Shown here in pieces: positions 55,649 through 64,000 of a stretch of DNA of 64,000 bases (position 1 is its first letter; each line of letters opens with the position of its first letter). The stretch spans positions 310,001 through 374,000 of the forward strand of contig LNEM01000030.1 in assembly GCA_001464955.1 (NCBI GenBank). Reading direction: 5' to 3'. Source of the stretch: Rhizobiales bacterium Ga0077537. GTDB taxonomy: Bacteria > Pseudomonadota > Alphaproteobacteria > Rhizobiales > Hyphomicrobiaceae. The notes beneath the pieces are model-generated. The model was not told the DNA's origin, did not search any database, and worked only from the letters and a program-made list of their open reading frames with translations. Made by a program: the position numbers and the translations under genes.

Positions 55649-55684
55649 AAAGCGGCCGCAGGCGTAACGCCTCGCGGCCGCTTT
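55649..55684 (+). terminator. Terminator after the bactofilin gene
   Basis: AAAGCGGCCGC (55649-55659) pairs with GCGGCCGCTTT (55674-55684), an 11-bp perfect stem with a 14-nt loop. Confidence 0.7.
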
Positions 55685-55819
55685 GCTGTTCGGGATCACT
55701 ATCGTAGCCGCCCCCGCTGGCTGCAAATCGGCTGTCGCAGTATGACCAGAGACGGAGGATAGAAGGTCGAATGCCGGCCCGGTTGCAGCCGGAACGGATC
55801 GCGTAACGGGAGTTCCCCC

Positions 55820-56341
55820 ATGTTCAGGCTGGTGCCGCAGGATGGTGGCGAGGGACCGCTGCTGAGGTGCGATCATCCACTGACGGCGCTAGACTTCCGC
55901 CGGGTCTCCGAACGCCTCGGAATCGAACGGCAGCGCGCCAGAAAGCGCGGACTTGTGGCGGCGCGTCGGACCGACATGACAACATCCGGGTCCGGCGATT
56001 GGCTTGTGACAGCGCTTGACGAGAACCACCTGCCGATCCGCGACAGGGACGGGCGGGTCCACACTTCTTCGGTTTCCGCCGAACGTTTCCCGGTACTCTA
56101 CGCGCTCGTAGCGGACATACCGCCAACGCCCGATGGGCACGTCTTCGAACGACGAAGCGATCTGGAAGCCCTGCGCCTCCCCGGCCCGTTCGACATCGTG
56201 GCGCCGTGGGGTCAGCGCCAGCAGGGCCTACGCGGCTGGCTGCTGCTCGACGGCGGCGAGGTGTCAGCCATCACCGACGACCAGTTTTCGGACAGTTATG
56301 TCGTATTGAGCCCGCCAGCCACCGAGGCACCCTGGACCTGA
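55820..56341 (+). CDS. Hypothetical protein
   Basis: This 173-aa soluble protein starts MFRLVPQDGGEGPLLRCDHP. Two basic segments near the N-terminus (RLGIERQRARKRGLVAARRT) are followed by a beta-rich remainder (ALVADIPPTPDGHVFERRSD, APWGQRQQGLRGWLLLDGGE). It is coding by composition and has no overlapping alternative. No family was recognised. Confidence 0.6.
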   Translation: MFRLVPQDGGEGPLLRCDHPLTALDFRRVSERLGIERQRARKRGLVAARRTDMTTSGSGDWLVTALDENHLPIRDRDGRVHTSSVSAERFPVLYALVADIPPTPDGHVFERRSDLEALRLPGPFDIVAPWGQRQQGLRGWLLLDGGEVSAITDDQFSDSYVVLSPPATEAPWT

Positions 56342-56359
56342 GGAACAAGGGCAGATCCG

Positions 56360-57010
56360 TTACGACGTCGGGTCGCGGCATTCCTCGTCGGCCGGCAGCG
56401 GATCGCACGTCGTCGAGTTGGCGCAAGTCCGGATCGCGTCACCGAGTTCGTCGTTGTAAATGCCGTCGAGCCGGCCACGATACAGACCCGATGCCGAAAG
56501 CCCGCACTGGTAGAGCTTCACCATGCGCGGACCGCCGAGAACCATGGCCTGCTGATAATCGTGAAGGGCACCGGAGTGGTTTCCCATCGTCTGCCGGATG
56601 TGAGCCCGGGTATCCCAGGAATGCGCGCTCATGGGATTGAGCCGCAGCGACCGTTCGGCATCCTCGAGCCCTTCCGGGCCGCGCCCCATCTTGAACAGAG
56701 CCCATGCCCGGTTGTTGAGCGCCGTCGCAAAATCGGGGCTGATGGCGATCGCCTGATCGTAGTCCTGGATCGCCTCGTCATATTTCTGCTTCAGCGAATA
56801 CGACAAGGCGCGCATCGAATAGGCTTGCGCCCTCTCGACCGGCGTCGATGCGGGGTTGTCGATGATCGCCGTGCAACCCGCGAAACGGCGTTCGTTGTCC
56901 TCGCTGAAGCAATCCGTAGCGATTTCGGCGCCGACAGGTCGCACAAGAATTGCGACGAGCATCATCGCGCCCGCAAGCAACCGCACCAAAGACTGCCAAC
57001 CGATAGCCAT
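56360..57010 (-). CDS. Exported tetratricopeptide-repeat protein
   Basis: The 216-aa protein has a signal sequence (SLVRLLAGAMMLVAILVRPV) and TPR-like repeats (RAQAYSMRALSYSLKQKYDE, ATALNNRAWALFKMGRGPEG, AHSWDTRAHIRQTMGNHSGA). It is periplasmic and mediates protein interactions. A C-terminal Cys pair may form a disulfide. It is not related in position to the copper-island TPR protein. Confidence 0.82.
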   Translation of the reverse strand: MAIGWQSLVRLLAGAMMLVAILVRPVGAEIATDCFSEDNERRFAGCTAIIDNPASTPVERAQAYSMRALSYSLKQKYDEAIQDYDQAIAISPDFATALNNRAWALFKMGRGPEGLEDAERSLRLNPMSAHSWDTRAHIRQTMGNHSGALHDYQQAMVLGGPRMVKLYQCGLSASGLYRGRLDGIYNDELGDAIRTCANSTTCDPLPADEECRDPTS

Positions 57011-57102
57011 CCTGTCGCCTTGTCCGTGCCGATCGCGAGACGCGAGCCGAGCGACTCTTTCCGCCCGCGCCCGGCCTCAATATGGCGACAAAGGTGGCAC
57101 GA

Positions 57103-57465
57103 TCAAGCCGCCGGGATTGGCCCCCTGTTTTCGGGCACCTCGACATCGAGATCGAGGATCAGGAAACTCCAGGACTTACCGTGCGAATCGAGCCCAAGCG
57201 AGGTGTTGACACCTCCTTCGAGCGCATCAAGCATCACGAAATTGAGGCCGTGGAGCTGATCGAGCTCATAGCGCGTGACGGCACCTTTCAGCAGGTTGGG
57301 GTAGGCCGACTTCACCCGCTCTGCGGTGAGCTGCGCCTTCACGAGCGCATAGTCGCCGGGGTCGTAAACCCAGACCGACACGTTCGACGTGTTGCCCTTG
57401 TCGCCCGCGCGGGCATGCGCGATGTCGTGAAGCTTGACCCGCCGCATCGTTCCTTGTCCGCTCAT
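57103..57465 (-). CDS. AtuA-like ferredoxin-fold protein (small subunit)
   Basis: The 120-aa protein begins MSGQGTMRRVKLHDIAHARA, followed by GDKGNTSNVSVWVYDPGDYA. The GDKGxxSNV motif and GGVNTSLGLDSHGKSW near the C-terminus identify the AtuA-like small partner that accompanies DUF1446 proteins. Its start overlaps the AtuA stop (ATGA). The pair is predicted to act on acyl-CoA or hydroxy-acid substrates. Confidence 0.85.
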   Translation of the reverse strand: MSGQGTMRRVKLHDIAHARAGDKGNTSNVSVWVYDPGDYALVKAQLTAERVKSAYPNLLKGAVTRYELDQLHGLNFVMLDALEGGVNTSLGLDSHGKSWSFLILDLDVEVPENRGPIPAA

Positions 57466-58793
57466 GCCACCAGCACCTCGACGCTCGGCCGCACCCGCTC
57501 GCGCTCGATCAGCGCCGAATGGGTCACCACGGACGGCGTAATCTGCCCGCGATAGCCGCCGCCGCCGGCCGGGCCACAGCAGAGCATCGCCTCCACCTCC
57601 CACAGCATGGTCTCGCAGGCAGACCGGTCGGCTGACCGCATCGCAACCCGCACCCGGACATCCTCGGCATTATGCCGGACACCATGCGCCGTCGCGTGCA
57701 ACGCATTGAGCCCAATGAGATCGACCCGCATGTTGCGCGCGATCTCGCTGTGCCGGCCGAGCCGGTCGCGCAGGATGTCGGCGGCGAGGGCCGCGCGCGC
57801 GGCCGAGTTCGGACCGGCATAGCTGACACCCGCCTCGCCGAGATAGCCCCCGTCGAACCCGACCGTGACCTTGAGCGTATCCGGCCGCGCGGTCCCGCTG
57901 CCATTCGCCACGCGGACCCGATCGCGACCCTCTTCCTTGATCTGCACCGCCGAGAAATCGGCCGTGACGTCCGGCGTGAGATAGCGCTTCGGATCGTGCA
58001 CCTCGTAGAGGAGCTGCTCCTTCACCGTGCGCGGCGTCACCATGCCACCCGCATCGTCGAGCTTGGTGATGACGGCTGAACCGTCCGGCTGCACCTCCGC
58101 GATCGGATAGCCGCAGTCGGCGAGGCGCGGCACGTCTTTCTTGCCCGGATCGGCGTAATAGCCGCCCGTGATCTGCATGCCGCATTCCATGAGATGCCCG
58201 ACCAGTGTACCGCGCCCGAGCGCCGCCCAGTCGTCACGCCGCCAACCATACGTGTGCACGATCGGCGACAGGAACAACGAGGGGTCCGACACCCGGCCTG
58301 TGATGACGACGTCGGCCCCGGTCTCGAGCGCCGGCAGGATGGCGTCGATCCCGAGATAGACGTTGGCGCCGGCGAGCGGCAGCCCGACCTCGCTGATCTT
58401 ACGGTCGTGATAGTCGAAGAGCCGCGTATCGGGCGTCAGCAGGTCGGTCACCTCGTCGCCGAGCACAGCTGCCACCTTCAGCCCCTTGAGGCCGAGTTCC
58501 CGCGCCACCTCGATCACGACGCGCGCCGCATCGGGCACGTTCGCCACGCCCATGTTGGTGACGATGCGCGTCCCGTTGGCCTTGGTGGCCTTGAGCACGC
58601 CCCGCATGCGCTGCGCCAGCTGCGGGTTGTAGCCGCGCTTGGGATCGAGCTTCCGGTCCCGATGACCGAAGGCGAGTGTCCGCTCCCCAATGGTCTCGAA
58701 GACGAGATAGTCGAGCCGGCCCTTCTCCGCGAGATCGATCGCCGGCCCGAGCCGGTCGGAGGAGAAGCCCGCGCCGCATCCAAGTCTAAGCAT
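57462..58793 (-). CDS. AtuA-family (DUF1446) protein
   Basis: This 443-aa protein has the AtuA N-terminal block GCGAGFSSDRLGPAIDLAEK, GADVVITGRVSDPSLFLSPI and VTVGFDGGYLGEAGVSYAGP, typical of acyclic terpene utilization AtuA/DUF1446 proteins. Family members are linked to branched acyl-CoA metabolism. It lies with a TPP enzyme and a duplicated protein, suggesting a small catabolic operon. Confidence 0.88.
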   Translation of the reverse strand: MLRLGCGAGFSSDRLGPAIDLAEKGRLDYLVFETIGERTLAFGHRDRKLDPKRGYNPQLAQRMRGVLKATKANGTRIVTNMGVANVPDAARVVIEVARELGLKGLKVAAVLGDEVTDLLTPDTRLFDYHDRKISEVGLPLAGANVYLGIDAILPALETGADVVITGRVSDPSLFLSPIVHTYGWRRDDWAALGRGTLVGHLMECGMQITGGYYADPGKKDVPRLADCGYPIAEVQPDGSAVITKLDDAGGMVTPRTVKEQLLYEVHDPKRYLTPDVTADFSAVQIKEEGRDRVRVANGSGTARPDTLKVTVGFDGGYLGEAGVSYAGPNSAARAALAADILRDRLGRHSEIARNMRVDLIGLNALHATAHGVRHNAEDVRVRVAMRSADRSACETMLWEVEAMLCCGPAGGGGYRGQITPSVVTHSALIERERVRPSVEVLVA

Positions 58794-58814
58794 GGTCGAA
58801 GTCCTTCGCTGGGA

Positions 58815-60566
58815 TCAGACCGGCCGGTCGCCCTTCTTGACGGTGAGCGCCGCGCGGTTGTCGGCGGCTGGCAGCATCTTCGCCGGGTCACGCGTCACGA
58901 CGACGTCGAGAATGGTCGGCGTCGAGGTGTTCTCGAGCCCCTCTTGGATCGCACCGGCGAGTTTCTCGGGATCGGACACCCGGATGCCGTGGCAGCCGAA
59001 TCCCTTGGCGATAAGCGCGTAGTCCATCTCCACGAGATCGGACGACTGGTAGCTGCCCGGACCATAGACGGCGTGCTGCAGCGCCTTCACGTAGCCGGAC
59101 GCCGCGTTGTTGAAGACGATGCCGACGAAGCTCGTCCCGAGACGCCGCGCGGTCTCCAGCTCGCCGAGACTCATGTTGAAGCCGCCGTCACCGCACATCG
59201 TCACGACGCGCCGCTTCGGCCCGGCCGCCAATTGCGCGCCGATGCCGCCGGGCACGCCGTAGCCGATGGACGCAAACCCGCGATCCGGCAGGAAGTGGCG
59301 TCCGGCCGCCTTGGTGTCGAACATCAGCCCGCCCCAGTGGCCCGCGAACCCACCGTCCGCAACCAGGATCGCATCGGCCGGCATGGCCTTGTTGAGCTCG
59401 TTCATGAGACGGCCGACATTGATCGGGCTCTCGGTGGATTCGAGCCGGTCCCGCGCCCCGGTCCGCCATTCGGCCATGCGCTTGGGCAGCTCCGCCAGAT
59501 AGCCGGCGCGCGCAGCTGCCGCCGCCTTGCCGTTGCCGAGCGCCGCCGCGAGATCGAGCAACGTCAGCTTCGCATCGCCCGCGAGCGCCACGTCGGTTCG
59601 CGTCGTCCGGCCGATCTCGGTCGGCTCGATCTCGACATGGATGACGGGCTTCCCCGGCGGAATGAGCGCGAAGCGCTTCGTCGCGATCTCGCCAAGCTTG
59701 CAGCCCACCACAATCAGGCAGTCCGATGCCCCGATGAGCGCATTGGCGATCCGGTCGTAGCGGCCGAAAAGACCGGCGGAGTGCGAATGCGAGCACGCGA
59801 CGGCGCCTTTGCCGCTCATGGTGTGCGCCACAGGAATGCCGAAAGCGACGGCGAACTGCTCGAGTTCAGCCCACGCCTCGGAAATGTGGATGCCGCCGCC
59901 CGCCAGAATGAGCGGCCGCTCGGCCTTCGCGATGAGCGCTGCGGCGCGTTCCACCGAGCTTGCGTCGGGCCGCGTGCGCCGGGCCTGTGCCTTCAGCGTT
60001 TCCGGATCGATCCAGAAATCGGCGGCGTCGAAGTCGAACTCGCTGTGCGCGATGTCCTCCGGCACATCGAGCAGCACCGGACCGGGCCGCCCGCTGGTCG
60101 CCACCGCGAACGCGCGCCGGACGTGTTCCGGAATGCGCTTGATGACCTCGACCCGGATCACCTCCTTCACGACCGGCCGCAGCACATCGATCTGCCGCGC
60201 CTCCTGCGTCATGTTTTTCCAGGCATGCTCTCGATTGGCATCGCCCGTGATGGCGATCATCGGAATGCCGGCGTTGAGGCTCTCGACGATGCCCGTGACA
60301 AGATTTGTCGCACCCGGCCCGAGAGTACCATCCGCGACGGCCGGCCGGTTGGTCACCTTCGCCCATGCATCAGCGGCAAAGGCCCCGCACCGCTCGTCGT
60401 TGATCAGATAGTGCTTGAGCCCCAGCACCCGGCAGGCCTCATAGAACGGAAGGAGCTGGAAGCCGCCCATGCCGAACATCGGGCCGCAGCCGGTGAGCTT
60501 CAGCATCTCGGCCAGCGCCATGCCGCCGGTGATGCGGCGGATCGAATTGGGGATCGGTTGGTTCAC
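58815..60566 (-). CDS. Thiamine pyrophosphate-dependent enzyme, acetolactate synthase/oxalyl-CoA decarboxylase-like
   Basis: This 583-aa protein starts at GTG 60566, overlapping the upstream stop (GTGA). It shows the N-terminal PYR domain (NDERCGAFAADAWAKVTNRP, with the catalytic Glu), GPGATNLVTGIVESLNAGIP, the central domain AERPLILAGGGIHISEAWAE and the TPP-binding segment TMCGDGGFNMSLGELETARR, followed by FNNAASGYVKALQ. The substrate is likely a 2-keto acid or acyl-CoA; the operon suggests an aliphatic or terpenoid catabolic role. Confidence 0.85.
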   Translation of the reverse strand: MNQPIPNSIRRITGGMALAEMLKLTGCGPMFGMGGFQLLPFYEACRVLGLKHYLINDERCGAFAADAWAKVTNRPAVADGTLGPGATNLVTGIVESLNAGIPMIAITGDANREHAWKNMTQEARQIDVLRPVVKEVIRVEVIKRIPEHVRRAFAVATSGRPGPVLLDVPEDIAHSEFDFDAADFWIDPETLKAQARRTRPDASSVERAAALIAKAERPLILAGGGIHISEAWAELEQFAVAFGIPVAHTMSGKGAVACSHSHSAGLFGRYDRIANALIGASDCLIVVGCKLGEIATKRFALIPPGKPVIHVEIEPTEIGRTTRTDVALAGDAKLTLLDLAAALGNGKAAAAARAGYLAELPKRMAEWRTGARDRLESTESPINVGRLMNELNKAMPADAILVADGGFAGHWGGLMFDTKAAGRHFLPDRGFASIGYGVPGGIGAQLAAGPKRRVVTMCGDGGFNMSLGELETARRLGTSFVGIVFNNAASGYVKALQHAVYGPGSYQSSDLVEMDYALIAKGFGCHGIRVSDPEKLAGAIQEGLENTSTPTILDVVVTRDPAKMLPAADNRAALTVKKGDRPV

Positions 60567-61402
60567 GACTTGAGCTCCTTGAGGCGGGCCGCGACCATAG
60601 CCGCGACGAATTCCCGGGTCGACTGGCCAACCATGGCGCCATGCCGGCGGGCCGTCTCGTTGATGGTTGAAATGTAGCCGTCGGCGAACGTCGAGCGGCC
60701 GTCGCCGATGCGGGCGGAGAACGCGGAAACGCACGCGCCGGCGATGCCGCGCTGTTCGAGCGCCGGCAACCGGGTTACGCCCGCGTTGTCGATGCCTCGG
60801 TCGGCGTCGTTGCACACGCAGGCGAACACCGGATACTTGATCGCCATGTCGGCCCGCCCGCCGAGGGCCGCCCCATGCGAAGCCGCGACCACGATGTGAC
60901 CGTCGTCCTCGGGCTTCACGAGGCTCATGCTGTCGATCACGATCACCTTGACGCCCGGCGCTCCCGCCTCCGGCAACTCGAAGCGCGATTCCTCGAGCGG
61001 CGTGGGCTTCGGCGACGGCCGCCGATTGGCCTTGTGCAGCAGGAGAAGGGCATCGCGACAGCTCATGCCGGGCTTGAGACCCAGCGCCTCTGCGGCCCGG
61101 TTGACGGTCGTAAGCACGCCGCGCTCGACGCCATCACGGCCCTCGCCGATCCGCGCGGAAAGATGCGAGATGGCCGCCCCCGGCACGCCGAGGCCGTCGA
61201 GCAGCGCGAGGCCCGCGACGCCGGCCCGCTCGCGCCCGATCCCCGCATCGTTGAGGACTATACCGGCGACACCTTTCGACGCGGCGTAGTACGCGGCGTA
61301 GATCCCCGCATGCGATCCGCAATAGGCGACGGCACCGTGGTGCTTGGCCTCGAAATGCGTGACGCTGTCGAGCACCACGACGCTGTCGGGGAGTGAGGAC
61401 AT
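60563..61402 (-). CDS. Tandemly duplicated hypothetical protein
   Basis: The 279-aa protein consists of two ~120-residue homologous halves. Half 1 runs VVVLDSVTHF, AYCGSHAGIYAAYYAASKGV, GIVLNDAGIGRERAGVAGLA, ISHLSARIGEGRDGVERGVL. Half 2 runs VIVIDSMSLV, VAASHGAALGGRADMAIKYP, ACVCNDADRGIDNAGVTRLP, VSAFSARIGDGRSTFADGYI. The LNDAG/CNDAD and SARIGxGR blocks are shared. No family name was recognised. It lies upstream of the TPP enzyme and is coupled to it. Confidence 0.75.
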   Translation of the reverse strand: MSSLPDSVVVLDSVTHFEAKHHGAVAYCGSHAGIYAAYYAASKGVAGIVLNDAGIGRERAGVAGLALLDGLGVPGAAISHLSARIGEGRDGVERGVLTTVNRAAEALGLKPGMSCRDALLLLHKANRRPSPKPTPLEESRFELPEAGAPGVKVIVIDSMSLVKPEDDGHIVVAASHGAALGGRADMAIKYPVFACVCNDADRGIDNAGVTRLPALEQRGIAGACVSAFSARIGDGRSTFADGYISTINETARRHGAMVGQSTREFVAAMVAARLKELKS

Positions 61403-61498
61403 CGGGACGGGCTCCCTTGGATTGGCTGACTGTGCGGCCTTGACCAAGTAGCGCATGACAGCCGAGGCTCTGCAAGGGACTGTCGAAAGGGAACGCCC

Positions 61499-62119
61499 AT
61501 GCCCGCCTACGAGCACCTCGTGATCGCATTCGGCCCGGGAGAGCTCGCCCGGGTCGCAGCCGCAATCGCAGGCGACGGCCGGGCGCGCGTCGAGAAGCGC
61601 GGCGGTCGCCTCTTTGGCACCTGGAAGGCGCTCATCGGGCTCTCGCTGAACCATGTCGTGGTGGTCGTCGAATGGCCGGACGTGACAACGGCCCGATCGG
61701 CCTGGGGCGCGGTGGCGGACGGCATCGCCGGCGCCGCTGTCGAGCAGCACGACCTCTGGCACGCCACGTTGCGACCTGCCCCCGGCTTCACGCCGCGCCA
61801 CGACGGCGGTTTCGTCACCCACCGCTGGTATGACATTCGCGACACCGACCTTGAACGCTTCCTCGAACTCTCGTCCAACACGTGGACCAATTGGGAAGGC
61901 ACCCACGACGGCGAAGTCATCGGCCTGTGGCGCGCCGACGAACCACCGGCGCCCGACCGGATGCGCATGCGCCTGATGGCCTGGTATCGCGACATGGGAG
62001 TGTGGGAGCGGTCGCGCCACTGGAAAGGAACGAAGGGTGCCGAGACCGCCAACCAGAACCTCGGCGCACGCTACGACCTCACGCTCGACAGCGCCGTCTC
62101 GATCCTGCAGCCGCTGTAG
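61499..62119 (+). CDS. Hypothetical protein (dimeric alpha/beta-barrel-like)
   Basis: This 206-aa protein starts MPAYEHLVIAFGPGELARVA and has two ~100-residue halves with similar layout. The second is HRWYDIRDTDLERFLELSSN followed by LRWADEPPAP-like and MGVWERSRHWKGTKGAETAN, resembling NIPSNAP/stress-responsive barrel proteins. The function is not assigned. It lies divergent to the TPP operon. Confidence 0.7.
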   Translation: MPAYEHLVIAFGPGELARVAAAIAGDGRARVEKRGGRLFGTWKALIGLSLNHVVVVVEWPDVTTARSAWGAVADGIAGAAVEQHDLWHATLRPAPGFTPRHDGGFVTHRWYDIRDTDLERFLELSSNTWTNWEGTHDGEVIGLWRADEPPAPDRMRMRLMAWYRDMGVWERSRHWKGTKGAETANQNLGARYDLTLDSAVSILQPL

Positions 62120-62132
62120 CGTCAGGGCGCCC

Positions 62133-63566
62133 CTAAGCCGCGACGCGCACCAGCACCAAAGCCGCGATGGTGGCCACCGTCACGTGAACCGCGACGAGCC
62201 CAAGGCCGATCCGCATGACGAGGCCGTCGTCGCCCGGCTCCCGCCTCCCGAGCGTCGCGAGCAGAATGGCTGCAACCGGCAACGACGCCATGCCAGCATG
62301 CCCGCTTGCGGCATTCTGCAACGCCGCGAAGATCGGCACGACATCGAACGTCTGACCGGCAGCCGCCGCACTCGGCATGAACAGCGCGTTTCCCGTCACG
62401 CCCGAACCGGTGACGAAACCACCGACCGCCCCCAGCAGCGCCACGACGACGAGCGAGGCATCGCGGCCGAGACCTCCGACGCTCGCAGCGAGCGCCGCAA
62501 TCGCTCCGCTTTCGGCGAGCAGGCGCGCCGCCAGCATGAACAGCGCAATGGCCACGATGGGTCGCCACGCCCGTTGCAGCACCGTGGCGAGCACACCCGG
62601 CGTGACGGAGCGCCCGGCCGTCGCGAGTGTCGCGATGAGCAGCGCCACACCGGGCGAGGTCATTAGGGCAAATTGCACACGTCCCGTATCGAGCGCCGGT
62701 GCGACGCCGATTCCCGCCAGCGGCGCGATCAGCAGTTTCTGGCCGACAACGGCGAGAAGTAGCGCCAGATAGGGTCGCAGCCCCGCGGCCTTGAGGGCTT
62801 CACTGAACCCCGAGCGCGAGGGCGCCAGAGCCGTCACGACCAGGATCACAGCCAGCCCGCCGGCGACTCCGGCCACCTCGACACCGATCGTCGCCGTCCC
62901 GAGCCAGACACCGGCGACGAGCGCGAGCCCGGCCGCCATGGCGAATCCGATGTCGCGCGCGCCTGCACTTGGCAGGAACCAGAGCGCCAGCAGGGGAAGC
63001 AGGAACGCGACGGAGCCGCTCGTGCCGGCAATCCAGTATTTCAACGTCTCGATGGGAACCGCGGATAGCTTGGCGCCGACATGCGCCGAGATCGACAGCG
63101 CGCCCCAGGGCATCAGGCTCATGCCGACGAGCCCGATGCCGATGGCTGCGCGCTTGTCGAAGAGCGACAGCAAGAGCGGCATGGTGACCATGAGCGACAC
63201 CCCCATGCCGGTCAGACTCTCGACGACGACGCCGATGCCGGTGGCGATCAGGATGGCGGCGCGGCCACCCGTCACGTGAAGACTGCGTACGAGATCGCCG
63301 ATGGCCTCGGGCGACTTGCGTCCGCGCGTGGCCTCCACGAACAGGATGCCCGGCACGATCATGGCGGCGACGAGGGCAGTGAGGATGGCGGCATCCGCGC
63401 CCGCTCGGATCAGCCCGGCCGCGAGCCCGGCCTCTCCGCTCCCCGCAACCCACACCAGCACTGCGGCCGTGAGGGCGGCGGCCGACGCCACAAGCCCGCT
63501 GGCCTTGAAGCCGAGGACGAGCACCAGCACCACGGCGGGCGGAAACAGGGCGGCGAGGCCGGACAT
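62133..63566 (-). CDS. L-lactate permease (LctP)-like transporter
   Basis: The 477-aa integral membrane protein has about 12-14 TM helices. LctP-like features include GIGVVVESLTGMGVSLMVTM and GAVGGFVTGSGVTGNALFMP. Lactate/glycolate permeases are its closest relatives, but a 2-oxo or hydroxy acid linked to the neighbouring TPP/AtuA operon is equally possible. It starts at ATG 63566; the longer N-terminal form is spurious. Confidence 0.78.
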   Translation of the reverse strand: MSGLAALFPPAVVLVLVLGFKASGLVASAAALTAAVLVWVAGSGEAGLAAGLIRAGADAAILTALVAAMIVPGILFVEATRGRKSPEAIGDLVRSLHVTGGRAAILIATGIGVVVESLTGMGVSLMVTMPLLLSLFDKRAAIGIGLVGMSLMPWGALSISAHVGAKLSAVPIETLKYWIAGTSGSVAFLLPLLALWFLPSAGARDIGFAMAAGLALVAGVWLGTATIGVEVAGVAGGLAVILVVTALAPSRSGFSEALKAAGLRPYLALLLAVVGQKLLIAPLAGIGVAPALDTGRVQFALMTSPGVALLIATLATAGRSVTPGVLATVLQRAWRPIVAIALFMLAARLLAESGAIAALAASVGGLGRDASLVVVALLGAVGGFVTGSGVTGNALFMPSAAAAGQTFDVVPIFAALQNAASGHAGMASLPVAAILLATLGRREPGDDGLVMRIGLGLVAVHVTVATIAALVLVRVAA

Positions 63567-63613
63567 CGTCGGATCATCCTGGACGCGAGGGGCGGCGAAC
63601 GGTCTCGAATTGA

Positions 63614-64000
63614 TCAGTCGACCCGGCCGAGCACGAGCGGCTCGGTCGGGAGACGTCCCAGGCTGAGATCGCGCACGAGGCCTGCGAGGCCCGGCGGCCG
63701 CACGATCTCCATGGTCTGCTCGAGGGCCTCGATCGTCCACCATCCGAGATCGCTCATCCAGCGCCGATCGCCATCGAGCCATCCACTGTCGTCGATCCGG
63801 TCCGTTGCGACGCGCAGGAAGAAAATGTGCTCCCGCGTGCGGTAGCGGCGTCCCTTCCAGTCGTAGGCCGTCGTCCGCATCGCGACCATCGGCAGTTCGC
63901 CATCGGCCGTGAGCCCCGTCTCCTCGGCCAGTTCACGTCGTGCCGCGACGATGGGCGTCTCGCCCGGCTCGATGCCGCCGCCGGGCAGCGCCAGGAACGT
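63614..64000 (-). CDS. Nudix hydrolase (5' partial)
   Basis: The frame is open to the window edge. The visible 128 residues include LPGGGIEPGETPIVAARREL followed by AEETGL, a complete Nudix box (G-x5-E-x7-R-E-x2-E-E-x-G). The remainder, REHIFFLRVATDRIDDSGWL and DLGWWTIEALEQTMEIVRPP, is a typical C-terminal half. The substrate is unknown. Confidence 0.85.
   Translation of the reverse strand, partial: TFLALPGGGIEPGETPIVAARRELAEETGLTADGELPMVAMRTTAYDWKGRRYRTREHIFFLRVATDRIDDSGWLDGDRRWMSDLGWWTIEALEQTMEIVRPPGLAGLVRDLSLGRLPTEPLVLGRVD

Noticed and set aside
58194-60677. 827-aa plus-strand ORF opposite the TPP enzyme and AtuA
   Set aside because: It spans several genes on the other strand, with a His/Arg/Asp-rich composition typical of high-GC shadow frames.
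1-64000. CRISPR arrays and insertion sequences
   Set aside because: No regular repeat-spacer units and no transposase-like proteins were seen in any frame.

Overview
The window comes from a GC-rich alphaproteobacterium, most likely of the order Hyphomicrobiales. The evidence is codon usage, many ATGA/GTGA-coupled operons, a bactofilin, an AtuA-type carboxylate operon, and rhizobial-style relaxase/ArdC genes. It reads as two accessory blocks attached to ordinary chromosome. No tRNA, rRNA, insertion sequence or CRISPR array was recognised.

Block 1 (1-14461) is an integrative or mobilizable element. It starts with a 5'-truncated relaxase, small mobilization-type ORFs and an XRE regulator. A defence cluster follows: an orphan protein with a TIR/deoxyribosyltransferase-like domain, a decayed AbiEi-type antitoxin, and on the minus strand a two-gene operon of a TIR-APAZ protein and a short prokaryotic Argonaute, which is a SPARTA system. 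Next are ArdC antirestriction protein, three hypothetical plasmid-type genes, a PD-(D/E)XK-like protein, and a tightly coupled nucleotidyltransferase, 83-aa protein and tyrosine recombinase operon behind a palindrome-rich AT-rich promoter region.

Block 2 (about 14770-51865) is a large copper (probably copper/silver) resistance island. It encodes a CusC/TolC-like outer-membrane factor, two multicopper oxidases, cupredoxins, a CusF-like chaperone, two OmpR-type response regulators and two paralogous sensor kinases, c-type cytochromes, a CopA P1B-ATPase, a CueR-type regulator, a Spy/CpxP-like protein and two RND pumps with adaptors. It also carries membrane and lipid genes (DUF3141, cyclopropane synthase, isoprenylcysteine-methyltransferase-like) and several very small secreted or membrane proteins. 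A 27-bp tripartite element (TTGCAG-N5-TTACAAATT-N-TTGCAG) occurs six times, each time 67-139 bp before a gene start and always in the same orientation to that gene. It is probably the operator of the two response regulators, tying the scattered operons into one regulon. A separate MerR-type palindrome lies next to cueR.

Block 3 (52461-64000) looks like core chromosome: tex, a bactofilin, a TPR protein, an operon of a TPP enzyme, a tandemly duplicated protein and an AtuA pair, a lactate-permease-like transporter and a partial Nudix hydrolase.

The least ordinary signals are the SPARTA operon within a TIR/AbiE defence cluster, the six-copy operator, the hairpin enclosing the ardC ribosome-binding site, the nested palindromes before the nucleotidyltransferase-integrase operon, and a formyltransferase embedded in the copper island.
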